Source: CAZGWE01 sp964529405 (GTDB lineage: Bacteria > Patescibacteriota > UBA1384 > XYA2-FULL-43-10 > 1-14-0-10-43-13). Taken from it: a stretch of 36,763 nt of DNA. The stretch covers positions 1 to 36,763 of the forward strand of contig CAZGWE010000009.1 in assembly GCA_964529405.1 (NCBI GenBank), written 5' to 3'. The notes under the pieces were generated by a model, which was not told the origin of the DNA, did no database searches, and saw only the letters and a list, made by a program, of their open reading frames with translations. The position numbers and the translations under genes were made by a program. Every line of letters begins with the position of its first letter. The stretch's first letter is position 1. Shown piece by piece: positions 26,173 through 33,918 of the stretch.

Positions 26173-26828
26173 TGTTTGATAAAGACACCTATGAAAAAGA
26201 AATTACCATCTGCCAAGAGCAGTGCGCCAAAAATGGCGGGCACTGCAACTGGGGACAATGCGAAATGTGCGGCGTAGTTCCGTTGTTATACAAACTTGGC
26301 ACGGGCAAAATTATCGAAGATGCCCGGGAAATATTGAAATTAAAAGAAGTATTAATAAACCAGCAAGAAACCACCGGGACCGTCAAGCCGATTGTTTACG
26401 AGTCGTATTTGGCAATGATTCAAAACAGTCTTGGTTCTAATATCTTCAGAAAGTATTACGCCATCATACACAATGAGAAAACCGACGTGCTGCAGGACGG
26501 AAAACTCTCTTGTGCCTACTTTGTCTCCGGAATACTGGTAATATTTGGTCTAATAAAAAAAGCGCATCGGATAGTTGATAATACAGTCAAAGATTTGATT
26601 GAAAATGGTTGGATTGAAACTTCAGAACCTCGACCCGGTGCCGTCTTGGTTTGGGAACGGCAAAATTTTGGAGATGAAGAGCATAAACATATCGGTTTTT
26701 ATATTGGCAATAACCTTGCAATCAGCAATAGTTACAAAGAACGTGTCCCGATTGAACACGACTGGCAATTCGACAAAAAAAGAAAAGTCGAAAAGATATT
26801 ATGGAGCTCTCGGCTCAACCAGCCGTAG
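26172..26828 (+). CDS. Cys-rich NlpC/P60-like hydrolase
   Basis: The 218-residue protein joins two parts. An N-terminal cluster of five cysteines (C14, C18, C25, C30, C33) in a small spacing pattern suggests a metal-binding knuckle or an Fe-S site. The C-terminal part (about 75-210) has a papain-like NlpC/P60 layout: C114 in LSCAYFVSGIL as nucleophile, PRPGAVLVWE, and H173 in HKHIGFYIG as general base. Such domains cleave peptidoglycan peptides or related amides. No signal peptide is seen, which is odd for a wall hydrolase. It is coupled to murB by TGATG and ends the operon. Confidence 0.65.
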   Translation: MFDKDTYEKEITICQEQCAKNGGHCNWGQCEMCGVVPLLYKLGTGKIIEDAREILKLKEVLINQQETTGTVKPIVYESYLAMIQNSLGSNIFRKYYAIIHNEKTDVLQDGKLSCAYFVSGILVIFGLIKKAHRIVDNTVKDLIENGWIETSEPRPGAVLVWERQNFGDEEHKHIGFYIGNNLAISNSYKERVPIEHDWQFDKKRKVEKILWSSRLNQP

Positions 26829-26849
26829 TCTGTCCGCCTTTACCCTAAT

Positions 26850-26882
26850 CAACAATCAATAATTAAAACATTTTGATTGTTG
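26850..26882. terminator. intergenic hairpin between convergent genes
   Basis: CAACAATCAA (26850-26859) and TTGATTGTTG (26873-26882) form a perfect 10-bp stem around a 13-nt A+T-rich loop. It lies in the 69-nt gap where the murB operon and the HD gene converge, so a bidirectional terminator role fits. No long U tract follows. Confidence 0.4.
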
Positions 26883-26897
26883 GCGTTGGAATTAGCG

Positions 26898-27896
26898 CTA
26901 AAACTCAAAATTGAGATAATACACTTTAGGTTGTAGTTCGAGAGAGAGTGTGTTTTTCCATGACGGAAAAACATCGGAAAGACGGACGGTTGATCCGTTA
27001 TACCGGCATAACGGATCAACCGCTCTTGATTTACAGATAACCTTAATGCCGCTGGTTTTGCCGATTTGACAGCGAGTTTTATTCTCTATCCTGTCCAATA
27101 ACTTTTTGAGTACCGGGTCTTTTTTAATGTAAGGAGAAATTTTTCGCAGGACATATTCGTCTCTTTGGTCCAAATCCGCCACGGAAATATAGGATTGATC
27201 AAGGGCGTATTTAATGTAATCACTGACAGTATGGAACATTACCGCCGTTTCCGGACCGGAGTAATAGCGGTTATTAAGGCGGTAAAAAAGCTGGGCAAAC
27301 TCCATTGCCGAATCCGCATCAACAAAAATCCATTGGTTATCAATGGCCGTTAATCTTTCTAATATATTTGCGGCTCTTACACGAGTAATTTCATTTGTAA
27401 TGATGGCTGTCCTAAGCGAATATTCAATTCGGTCAGCACATAAATCCGGTAACGGTTGTTCTTTTAAGGGAAAATTTTTTTCGTCAAGAATATAGGCGGC
27501 CTCATGGCCATAATTTTTTAAAATTTGCGGTATTTCTGTTTGGACGACAAAAACCCCATGCCTTCGATCCTGAAAGTCCTGTTTTTCAACCGAACTATTG
27601 GAAAATATATAATCGGCGCAATGCGAAAAAGCCGTGTGGGAAATATCGTGCAATAAGCCGGCAATTTGTTCAGCAACAGGAGCATTAAACTTTCGTAATA
27701 AAAGATAGACGCCGATAGAGTGAAGAAAGCGATTGTAATCAGCCGTTGTCAGATTTAGACCGTAATGTTGCCAATAGGCGGGATGGCCGGCCTGGTCGAT
27801 TCCCTTCAGGCGCTGAAAAACAGGCCGGTTAATTAGTTCAAGCACCAGTTTGTCAATGATGTTAACAGAGCCGAATATTTGATCATGATAGCGCAT
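26898..27896 (-). CDS. HD-domain phosphohydrolase
   Basis: The 332-residue protein has the HD metal motif: H59 in RFLHSIGVY, H83-D84 in LLHDISHTAFSH (with H87 and H92), and a downstream Asp in LPDLCADRIEYSLR. The layout resembles dNTP triphosphohydrolase-like or YdhJ-type HD proteins that act on nucleotides. The exact substrate is unknown. It follows the phosphomannomutase gene after only 2 nt, as the last gene of the GDP-mannose operon. The C-terminal 90 residues are beta-rich and unassigned. Confidence 0.85.
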   Translation of the reverse strand: MRYHDQIFGSVNIIDKLVLELINRPVFQRLKGIDQAGHPAYWQHYGLNLTTADYNRFLHSIGVYLLLRKFNAPVAEQIAGLLHDISHTAFSHCADYIFSNSSVEKQDFQDRRHGVFVVQTEIPQILKNYGHEAAYILDEKNFPLKEQPLPDLCADRIEYSLRTAIITNEITRVRAANILERLTAIDNQWIFVDADSAMEFAQLFYRLNNRYYSGPETAVMFHTVSDYIKYALDQSYISVADLDQRDEYVLRKISPYIKKDPVLKKLLDRIENKTRCQIGKTSGIKVICKSRAVDPLCRYNGSTVRLSDVFPSWKNTLSLELQPKVYYLNFEF

Positions 27897-27898
27897 AC

Positions 27899-29260
27899 TT
27901 ATGTCTTTCTGATAATGGCCAGCAACTCGTCTCTCTTTTCGTCAACGATTTTTTGGGACTTGCCCTCGACATTCAAGCGCATGAGGGGTTCGGTATTGGA
28001 TGTTCTGATGTTGGCTCGCCAATCCGGATATTCAATCGAGAGGCCATCAATTTTGCTGATTGCACTATCGGCATATTTTTTCTCAATCTGTTCAAGAATC
28101 TTTGGGGCTTCTTGAACAGTACTATTAATTTCACCGGAGATTGGGTATTTGACAAAAAGCGGCTCAACCAAATCTCCCATGGTTTTACCACAGACACTAA
28201 CCAACTCCATTATCATCAAAGCCGGAATAATACCGCTGTCGGCATACCAGAAATCCCTAAAATAAGTGTGGCCGGACGATTCGCCGCAAATTAAAGCGTC
28301 TTCTTTTTTCATCCTAGCTTTAATGTATGAGTGGCCGACACGTTCGATCAGGGGGTCTCCGCCGTGTTCTTTAGCCGAATCAACCAGAGCCCATGTATAT
28401 CTGGGGTCGTAAATTACCTTGCCGCCGTTATTTTTGTCCAAAAGAATTCCGTAAAGCAGTGCGTTAGTATAGTATGATTCGACAAAATCGCCCTTCTCGG
28501 TGCAAAAGAAAACCCTGTCGCCGTCGGCATCCCAGGCGACGCCAAAATCAGCTCCGGAAGACTTAACCAGCTCGACAAACTCCGGACGATTTTCCGGCAC
28601 AAACGGATCGGGCCGGCCTTTGGGAAACGTGCCGTCTGGTTCATCATTCAATCCAATGAGCGTAATCGGAAGCTTTGCCCGGCTGACAATATACTTAATA
28701 ACCCTCCCTTGCAAACCGAAGTTTGGATTGATGACAATTTTTAAGGCCTTAATTTTTTTATCGTCAATAAAACTTAGAACACAATCCGCAAAATCGGCCC
28801 AAACGTCTTTTTTTTCTACCCGGCCCTTCGTTTTGCTCTCTACTTTCCACTCCCCGTTCAGAATAAGGTCGCGAATTTGCCGGATACCCTTTTCGCCAAA
28901 GAGGGGATAGACTGCTTCGCGCACCATTTTAATACCATTGTATTCGGCAGGATTGTGGGAAGCGGTTACTTGAATACCGCCGGCAAGTTTGTGGTGGCCG
29001 ACGGCAAAATAATACATATCGGTTGAAACTTCGCCGATATCTGCAACACCAACGCCGGCATCAGCTAAGCCGCGAATCACTGCGGCATGCAATTCGGGCG
29101 AACTGGTCCTAACATCGCGACCGACCGCAATTTTGCCTTTAGGCCCGACATATTTGACATAGGCCTGGGCAATTTTATAAGCCATGTCGGCGTTTATCTG
29201 GTCGGGGTAAACTCCGCGGATGTCATAGGACTTGAAGATGCCAGAAAGATTAATTTCCAT
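27899..29260 (-). CDS. manB: phosphomannomutase/phosphoglucomutase
   Basis: It interconverts mannose (or glucose) 6-phosphate and 1-phosphate. The 453 residues contain FKSYDIRGVYP at the N terminus, TASHNP with phosphoserine S101, the metal loop DADGDR (244-249), the sugar-recognition loop GESSGHT (326-332) and the phosphate-binding RTSNTEP near the C terminus. These are the four alpha-D-phosphohexomutase signatures. ATG 29260 has AAGGAG at ideal spacing. Upstream by 32 nt is the GDP-mannose pyrophosphorylase gene, so mannose is the likely sugar in this operon. Confidence 0.95.
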   Translation of the reverse strand: MEINLSGIFKSYDIRGVYPDQINADMAYKIAQAYVKYVGPKGKIAVGRDVRTSSPELHAAVIRGLADAGVGVADIGEVSTDMYYFAVGHHKLAGGIQVTASHNPAEYNGIKMVREAVYPLFGEKGIRQIRDLILNGEWKVESKTKGRVEKKDVWADFADCVLSFIDDKKIKALKIVINPNFGLQGRVIKYIVSRAKLPITLIGLNDEPDGTFPKGRPDPFVPENRPEFVELVKSSGADFGVAWDADGDRVFFCTEKGDFVESYYTNALLYGILLDKNNGGKVIYDPRYTWALVDSAKEHGGDPLIERVGHSYIKARMKKEDALICGESSGHTYFRDFWYADSGIIPALMIMELVSVCGKTMGDLVEPLFVKYPISGEINSTVQEAPKILEQIEKKYADSAISKIDGLSIEYPDWRANIRTSNTEPLMRLNVEGKSQKIVDEKRDELLAIIRKT

Positions 29261-29292
29261 AGAAACTCCTTGGCCTAAATTTTTAAAACTAA

Positions 29293-30372
29293 CTATAAGT
29301 ACTCCTCCCTGCCTTCTTCCTTTAGTTTTGCCAGAAGATCTTTGACTTTGCTAGCCTGGTGGCGATTGCAAATCAATGTGGCATCATCCGTGTCAATAAC
29401 AACTATGTCCCGAAGGCCGATAGTGGCGATGAGTTTGCCTTCGCCGGCCATAACCAAACAGTTGTCGTCATTACAGCTGACATGGCGGCCGATGGAAACA
29501 ACTTTGGCCTCTTTTATTTCCGACAATATTTCAAATAACGTCCCCCAGCTGCCAATGTCGCTCCAGCCAAAATCGCCGGGAATAACGAGGATGTCCTTTG
29601 TTTTTTCCATAATGCCGTAATCAACAGTGTTATTTTCCGCCTTGCAGTATTCTTCAAGCAGTTTTTTCTCATAATCCTTGGTGCCGTAAGCACCAACAAT
29701 CCGGCGGATGACTTTATAGCTCTCCGGCATAAATTTTTTAGCCAGGTTGGCAAAATGGTCCGTTCTCCAGACAAACATACCGGCATTCCAGAGATATCGG
29801 CCGGACTTAACGAATCTTTCCGCCTTTTTCAAATCCGGTTTCTCGACAAAGCGCTTGACCTTATGGGCAACCAAGTTGCCGCTCTTGTCAACTTTTTCGG
29901 CAAATTGAATATAACCGAGCCCGGTATCCGACCTTGAGGGCGTAATACCGATGGTAACAATGTGGTCCGATTGCTTGCCGATTACCTTCTCGGAAAAATC
30001 AACGATCTTCAAAAACAGTTTGTTGTCCTTAATAGAGTGGTCGGCCGGCAAAAAAACCGCCACAGAGCCGGGGTCGCGCTTGGCAAGAACCAGCGAAACC
30101 AGAATGCAAGCGGCAGCATTGCCATTAGCAAAGGGTTCGACAATATAGTTCCTGTCCGGCACGTCCGGCAGTTGAATCTTGATCGGTCCGACATATTCGG
30201 GCGTAGTCGAGACAATAATATTATGCGGGTCAATCAGGGGCAACAGACGGTCATACGTTTGTTGGATCAAAGACTTTTCGCCGGTTAATTTGTGAAGCTG
30301 CTTGGGCAATTTTTTCCGGGATAGCGGCCAAAGCCTTGTTCCTTGGCCTCCGGCCATAATAACTGCATACAT
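29293..30372 (-). CDS. manC: mannose-1-phosphate guanylyltransferase
   Basis: It makes GDP-mannose from mannose 1-phosphate and GTP. The 359 residues begin with the nucleotidyltransferase signature MAGGQGTRLWPLSR (6-19) and PKQLHKL, then FLPADHSI, a GYIQF segment, FVEKPDLKKAERF, NAGMFVWR and VIPGDFGWSDIGSW, all typical. No C-terminal isomerase domain is present, so it is the short, monofunctional form. ATG 30372 has AAGGAG 7 nt upstream; a longer frame starts upstream of that site and is rejected. It leads the operon with manB and the HD gene. Confidence 0.94.
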   Translation of the reverse strand: MYAVIMAGGQGTRLWPLSRKKLPKQLHKLTGEKSLIQQTYDRLLPLIDPHNIIVSTTPEYVGPIKIQLPDVPDRNYIVEPFANGNAAACILVSLVLAKRDPGSVAVFLPADHSIKDNKLFLKIVDFSEKVIGKQSDHIVTIGITPSRSDTGLGYIQFAEKVDKSGNLVAHKVKRFVEKPDLKKAERFVKSGRYLWNAGMFVWRTDHFANLAKKFMPESYKVIRRIVGAYGTKDYEKKLLEEYCKAENNTVDYGIMEKTKDILVIPGDFGWSDIGSWGTLFEILSEIKEAKVVSIGRHVSCNDDNCLVMAGEGKLIATIGLRDIVVIDTDDATLICNRHQASKVKDLLAKLKEEGREEYL

Positions 30373-30428
30373 GTTTTGCTCCTTTGCCATGTGGGTATTA
30401 ACCCCTTTTTGCGCCTTGTTATAATCAT

Positions 30429-30456
30429 ATTGTATGCTAACATTTATATTTTTCAA
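30429..30456 (-). promoter_or_regulatory. possible promoter of the GDP-mannose operon
   Basis: On the minus strand TTGAAA (30451-30456), a 16-bp spacer and TACAAT (30429-30434) stand about 55 nt before the manC start. Both hexamers match well; the spacer is one shorter than ideal. Confidence 0.4.
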
Positions 30457-30536
30457 TATCTTGTAAACTGCAAATGTTGCAGCACAAACAAATGTCTGAT
30501 ATATTGCCATCATCGCTTTCGAGGCCGGAGGGCAAG

Positions 30537-30680
30537 ATGGTCACAGTGTCCAGATGGACGTGGTTGTGGAATTGGCTCCGTACCACAGAGGATCCAGGCA
30601 AAGGTGTTCCTGTCGGGCTCGCCAGTACGCTGATCGGGCTCGTCCTGGCATTTGCCTGGTATCTCTTTTTAGCCCGCTAG
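30537..30680 (+). CDS. 47-residue single-pass membrane peptide
   Basis: A short gene encodes MVTVSRWTWLWNWLRTTEDP, a Gly/Pro turn, then a hydrophobic helix (about residues 28-46, LASTLIGLVLAFAWYLFLA) ending in R. The evidence that it is real is contextual: GGAGGG lies 4 nt before the ATG and a strong rho-independent terminator follows 16 nt after the stop. The Trp-rich N-terminal segment could lie in the membrane interface. I recognise no family. It stands alone between the divergent manC operon and the sigma factor. Its base composition is more G+C-rich than the gaps around it. Confidence 0.55.
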   Translation: MVTVSRWTWLWNWLRTTEDPGKGVPVGLASTLIGLVLAFAWYLFLAR

Positions 30681-30696
30681 GGCGACTGTCCGTCTC

Positions 30697-30736
30697 GCGC
30701 CCGCCGGTAATTATTATCCGGCGGGCGCATTTTTTA
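30697..30736 (+). terminator. rho-independent terminator
   Basis: GCGCCCGCCGG pairs perfectly with CCGGCGGGCGC (11 bp, 10-nt A/T loop), and ATTTTTT follows. It ends the transcript of the 47-residue membrane peptide and insulates the sigma factor gene. Confidence 0.9.
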
Positions 30737-30872
30737 AGAAAGAAAAACAACCGAACATGCGTATTATCTGTCGAGGGGTATATAATAATATCTACCCACT
30801 ACCCTGTCAGCTTTTCTTTGACGGCGGAAGACTGAAAGTTGTTAAAGCAGTAGTCTATTAAATTTACTATGC

Positions 30873-31514
30873 ATGACAAATCAAAAAAAGGCCCAAAATA
30901 AACAAAGCTTTTTTCGCTCTGACAGTCCTTTGGGCACTATCGGATCTTGTAATAAGACAGATGAAGAACTGGTCGGCCTAGTTCTTCAAGATCCGGACAG
31001 CTATCTTTTTTTAATGGAAAGATATGAAACCAAGCTCTCATTTTACATAAAACACTTAACCGGCTTGCCGGATGACGACATCGAGGATATTTTGCAGGAC
31101 GTATTTATCAAGGCTTATAGAAATATTAACGGTTTTGATACGAAATTAAAGTTTTCTTCGTGGATATATCGAATTGCCCACAACGAAGCGGTCAGCCACT
31201 TCCGCAAAGCGCGAGCCAGGCCGCAAACAATCTCATCCAAAGAGAGTGAATTGTTTTTTCAAATTTTGGGTTCAAAGCAAAACCTTGCCAAGGAAATCGA
31301 GAAGAAAGACCAAGCCGCCCAGATCAGAAAGGCCCTGGAAACAATTAATAAAAAATATCGGGATGTCCTGGTTTTAAAGTTTTTGGAAGAGAAAGACTAT
31401 CAAGAGATGTCCGACATTTTGCAAAAACCGATGGGTACGATTGCCACCCTTATTAACCGGGCTAAAAAGGAGTTCAGGAAAGTCGCGGATAGACAGGGAC
31501 TAAACCTAAAATGA
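30873..31514 (+). CDS. ECF-type RNA polymerase sigma factor
   Basis: The 213-residue protein has sigma region 2 at about 55-115 (DDDIEDILQDVFIKAYRNI, then FSSWIYRIAHNEAVSHFRK), which binds the -10 element and core polymerase. Region 4 is near 150-205 (LETINKKYRDVLVLKFLEEK, then MPGT-like PMGTIATLINRAKKEFRK), a helix-turn-helix for the -35. Regions 1 and 3 are absent, as in extracytoplasmic-function sigmas. Its stop overlaps the start of a membrane-protein gene (ATGA), the usual place for an anti-sigma factor. The ATG lacks a clear Shine-Dalgarno sequence. A TATAAT at 30781-30786 may drive it. Confidence 0.92.
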   Translation: MTNQKKAQNKQSFFRSDSPLGTIGSCNKTDEELVGLVLQDPDSYLFLMERYETKLSFYIKHLTGLPDDDIEDILQDVFIKAYRNINGFDTKLKFSSWIYRIAHNEAVSHFRKARARPQTISSKESELFFQILGSKQNLAKEIEKKDQAAQIRKALETINKKYRDVLVLKFLEEKDYQEMSDILQKPMGTIATLINRAKKEFRKVADRQGLNLK

Positions 31515-32188
31515 AAGAAGTTAGCAAAAAATGCTTGTCGGAAATTAAAAACTCCCGTCTAAAACCAATCCGTCGGTCATACTTTCTGGCCCGCGCGTTC
31601 TTTTTATGGGCAATAATTTTCCTGCTAATCAGCGCCGGCAGCGTTTCGATTGGTCTGGTGCTGAACAGTTTAGTTGCCAATGACTGGGATATCTATTCGT
31701 ATTTGGGCACGGGGTTCTATCAACGCGTTTTCCATTCTTTACCATATTATTGGCTGGGGATGTCAATAATATCGCTTTTGTTGGTCTGGTTAAATTTTAA
31801 ACGCACGGGGGTCGGCTACCACTACCGCAACCGGGCGGTTTTGGCTTCTTGTCTTCTGATCAGCACCATTCTCGGCTTCTCTCTCTATCAAATCGGATTG
31901 AGCGAACACTTTGAGGAGCAATTTGTCGGCTATCTTCCTCGGGGTTTTATGACGAAACAACGCCTGATTGATGATTGGATGCACCCTGAAAGCGGTTTGT
32001 TGACCGGTAGCGTCGAAGCCGCTAACCGGTATTCCAACCTGCTTATTCTCAAAGATGCCGGAGGTAATATCTGGCAAGTTAAACTAAACGATCTCAATGT
32101 TAATATTGCTCCCCAGACTAAAATTAAGATAATCGGTTTTAAGGAAAATGAAGGTATATTTAGCGCCAAAGAAATCAGAGTCTGGTAG
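31511..32188 (+). CDS. three-helix membrane protein, candidate anti-sigma partner
   Basis: The 225-residue protein has a basic cytoplasmic N terminus of about 26 residues, then transmembrane segments near 27-52, 78-96 and 108-126. A C-terminal domain (about 150-225) ends GGNIWQVKLNDLNVNIAP and QTKIKIIGFKENEG, reminiscent of an OB-fold. It is translationally coupled (4-bp overlap) to the ECF sigma gene. That position suggests it controls the sigma factor, but the N terminus is short and has no ZAS zinc motif, so the anti-sigma role is inference. A terminator follows 76 nt after its stop. Confidence 0.75.
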   Translation: MKEVSKKCLSEIKNSRLKPIRRSYFLARAFFLWAIIFLLISAGSVSIGLVLNSLVANDWDIYSYLGTGFYQRVFHSLPYYWLGMSIISLLLVWLNFKRTGVGYHYRNRAVLASCLLISTILGFSLYQIGLSEHFEEQFVGYLPRGFMTKQRLIDDWMHPESGLLTGSVEAANRYSNLLILKDAGGNIWQVKLNDLNVNIAPQTKIKIIGFKENEGIFSAKEIRVW

Positions 32189-32264
32189 GCAAGCAACAAT
32201 CAGTATAACCGCTTACACTTCGATCTTCCGGGAAATTATCAATCGGGCCCAAGCAAAGAACAAG

Positions 32265-32290
32265 ACCACCCAAAACAACGGTGGTTTTTT
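32265..32290 (+). terminator. rho-independent terminator of the sigma operon
   Basis: ACCACC (32265-32270) pairs with GGTGGT (32280-32285), a 9-nt loop lies between, and six T follow. The stem is short but the U tract is good. Confidence 0.7.
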
Positions 32291-32353
32291 GAAAGAAAAT
32301 TGTCCCGATATCGTATCAATAAATGAAGGCAAGTTAGTCCAATAAAACAATAC

Positions 32354-32367
32354 GAACCGGCCGGTTC
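32354..32367. repeat. perfect 14-bp palindrome
   Basis: GAACCGGCCGGTTC is fully self-complementary. It lies between the sigma operon terminator and the small basic membrane-protein gene. Such a site could bind a dimeric regulator; no other copy was noticed in the window. Confidence 0.5.
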
Positions 32368-32370
32368 AAG

Positions 32371-32450
32371 TTCATGAAGCGTAGAGCATGAGGCAATATT
32401 ATACGGACATACAGCCATTGTTTCGGAATACATGTTTCAAGCTTCATGAA
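32371..32450. repeat. 10-bp inverted repeat spanning a 60-nt leader
   Basis: TTCATGAAGC (32371-32380) and GCTTCATGAA (32441-32450) are exact inverted copies 60 nt apart. The second arm ends 4 nt before the AAAGGAGG of the next gene. If transcribed, the arms could close a long stem next to the ribosome binding site. Confidence 0.55.
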
Positions 32451-32463
32451 ATAAAGGAGGTCT

Positions 32464-32757
32464 ATGTCTGACGTAATTGTCATTCTTATCGGCTGGTTTA
32501 TTATTGCCGCAATACTAGCTAGCCGAATGATCATTCAACCGAATTTTGCCCATAGCGGCAATGATATCCGTGACGCACCGATTGGCAAGTTGGCAATGAA
32601 AAAAAGCCAAATTAAACTCCCTGTCAATCTATCGCTGTCGAGGCTTGGCCGCAATATCAGGCAATCGTTTGTTCGAAATAGCCTTGGCCTAAGCAGAAAA
32701 AATCACCGAACCTTAGGCACAAGTGCCAAGAGAACGCGAACCATAAAACGCAACTAA
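32464..32757 (+). CDS. small basic membrane protein
   Basis: The 97-residue protein begins with a transmembrane segment (residues 3-20, DVIVILIGWFIIAAILAS) followed by a long, very basic tail rich in Arg, Lys, Ser and Asn, ending KRTRTIKRN. I know no family. The tail would suit binding to nucleic acid or to acidic phospholipid at the inner face of the membrane. AAAGGAGG lies 4 nt before the ATG, one of the strongest Shine-Dalgarno sites in the window, and a terminator follows, so it is probably a single-gene transcript with an inverted repeat in its leader. Confidence 0.7.
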   Translation: MSDVIVILIGWFIIAAILASRMIIQPNFAHSGNDIRDAPIGKLAMKKSQIKLPVNLSLSRLGRNIRQSFVRNSLGLSRKNHRTLGTSAKRTRTIKRN

Positions 32758-32808
32758 AAATTAATTGCCGTATTGTCCAAGCCAAAAGCTGAACAATTAA
32801 ATAGTTTT

Positions 32809-32842
32809 AACCAAAAGAGGCTTCAAGCCTCTTTTGGTTTTT
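32809..32842 (+). terminator. rho-independent terminator
   Basis: AACCAAAAGAGGC pairs with GCCTCTTTTGGTT (13 bp) around a TTCAA loop, with a T run at its end. The A-rich 5' arm makes it likely to work in both directions. It ends the small basic membrane-protein transcript. Confidence 0.85.
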
Positions 32843-32921
32843 AATTAGAACCGTACTCGATAGCAATGTCTGCCTGAAACAAGCAATAACCCCGCCGTAA
32901 TTTTAACTGGCAAACCCCACA

Positions 32922-32950
32922 TTGACCGGCAAACGGTTCTCTTGTATATC
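32922..32950 (+). promoter_or_regulatory. promoter of the CPBP protease gene
   Basis: TTGACC (32922-32927), a 17-bp spacer and TATATC (32945-32950) form a good sigma-70-type promoter. Transcription should start near 32957, just upstream of the extended open frame of the protease, which supports the N-terminal extension. Confidence 0.5.
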
Positions 32951-32998
32951 TGTTTAGTTACTTTAAGCCATTAGATTTCAGGACAAGCAATAGCAGAT

Positions 32999-33712
32999 AT
33001 TCATCCTATTTCCGAAACCCGCTATTGGGTCAAGCAAGTTTTAAAAGACTATATCATCGGCAATCTGCTGGGATCGGCCCTGGCGGCCCTGGCCATCGGT
33101 TTTATTTATATTTATTCAGTCCAAAGCGGGAACCCGTTTTTTACTCGTAATCTGAACTTGATCATTTCAGTCTGCGTTACGATCGCTACCCAGCTCGGAT
33201 TGGCTTATGTGCTCTACTTGCGTTATATCAACGGTCAATTTCCCTCCTCTGCTTTAAATTTTTCTCCAGAAAGGCCGGAGCGGATATTTTTTGCGGCTGT
33301 TACCTACAGCGCCCTCTTGTTTGTCCTGCTTTCTATTGTTACGGCCGTTATTAACCAAATCGAACCCAATCTGCCGAAGCAATATAGCGATGTTTTCGCC
33401 GGCGTACCCAAGTCGCTCTGGTGGTTCTTTCTGCTCTCGGCCGTAATTTTGGCGCCGGTTGTTGAGGAGGTCTTCTTTCGCGGCTATTTGTTGCCGATCA
33501 TCGCCGCCAGGGGGCAATTTCGGGGACTGGTTATTAGCTCGACCATATTTTCACTGCTCCACATACCCTCGTTGCAAACTTTTATCAATTTTTTTATCGT
33601 CGGTTATATTCTGGGATACGCCTATCTGCGGACAAAGAATGTTTTGACCAACATTCTTATCCATGCTATCAAGAATAGCCTTGCTTTTGCCGCCTGGTAC
33701 TTTGGGAGATAA
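32999..33712 (+). CDS. CPBP-family intramembrane metalloprotease
   Basis: This is a multi-pass membrane protein with the three CPBP (CAAX protease/Abi) motifs: EEVFFRGYL with the catalytic Glu pair, FSLLHIPS with a metal-ligand His, and NILIHAIKNS with the second His. Roles in the family range from prenyl-protein processing to bacteriocin immunity. The first ordinary start codon (TTG 33158) would cut off a coding-like segment with a clear transmembrane helix (IIGNLLGSALAALAIGFIYIY). The frame is open back to 32975 without ATG, GTG or TTG. I give ATT 32999 as a provisional start; ATA 32990 has AGGA 6 nt upstream. A start lost through a base error is also possible. Confidence 0.8.
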   Translation: MHPISETRYWVKQVLKDYIIGNLLGSALAALAIGFIYIYSVQSGNPFFTRNLNLIISVCVTIATQLGLAYVLYLRYINGQFPSSALNFSPERPERIFFAAVTYSALLFVLLSIVTAVINQIEPNLPKQYSDVFAGVPKSLWWFFLLSAVILAPVVEEVFFRGYLLPIIAARGQFRGLVISSTIFSLLHIPSLQTFINFFIVGYILGYAYLRTKNVLTNILIHAIKNSLAFAAWYFGR

Positions 33713-33833
33713 AAACTGGCGCGGAATCATTTATTTTAAGCCGAATTGCTTTTACATATTTATAATCAGCGGCGCTTTTTTATTTTAAAACTTAATGCAG
33801 CAGTCAGACTCCGACCAAGCACTCATCCCTCCC

Positions 33834-33864
33834 TTGACATCATCAAGCGTATGCATGCTACAAT
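33834..33864 (+). promoter_or_regulatory. promoter of the CAP-domain gene with flanking inverted repeat
   Basis: A perfect TTGACA (33834-33839) is followed after 19 bp by an extended -10, TGC-TACAAT (33859-33864). TGCATGC (33852-33858) and GCATGCA (33872-33878) are inverted around the -10 and could form an operator. The leader to the start codon is about 48 nt. Confidence 0.5.
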
Positions 33865-33918
33865 TACGTTCGCATGCAAATTAAGCCTCTTTGAAAAGAT
33901 TTATAGAAAGGAAAATTA

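Noticed and set aside
33764..33785. Possible terminator after the CPBP gene (CGGCGC then TTTTTTATTTT)
   Set aside because: The stem has only six pairs with a bulge and a 26-nt loop; the T run alone is not enough.
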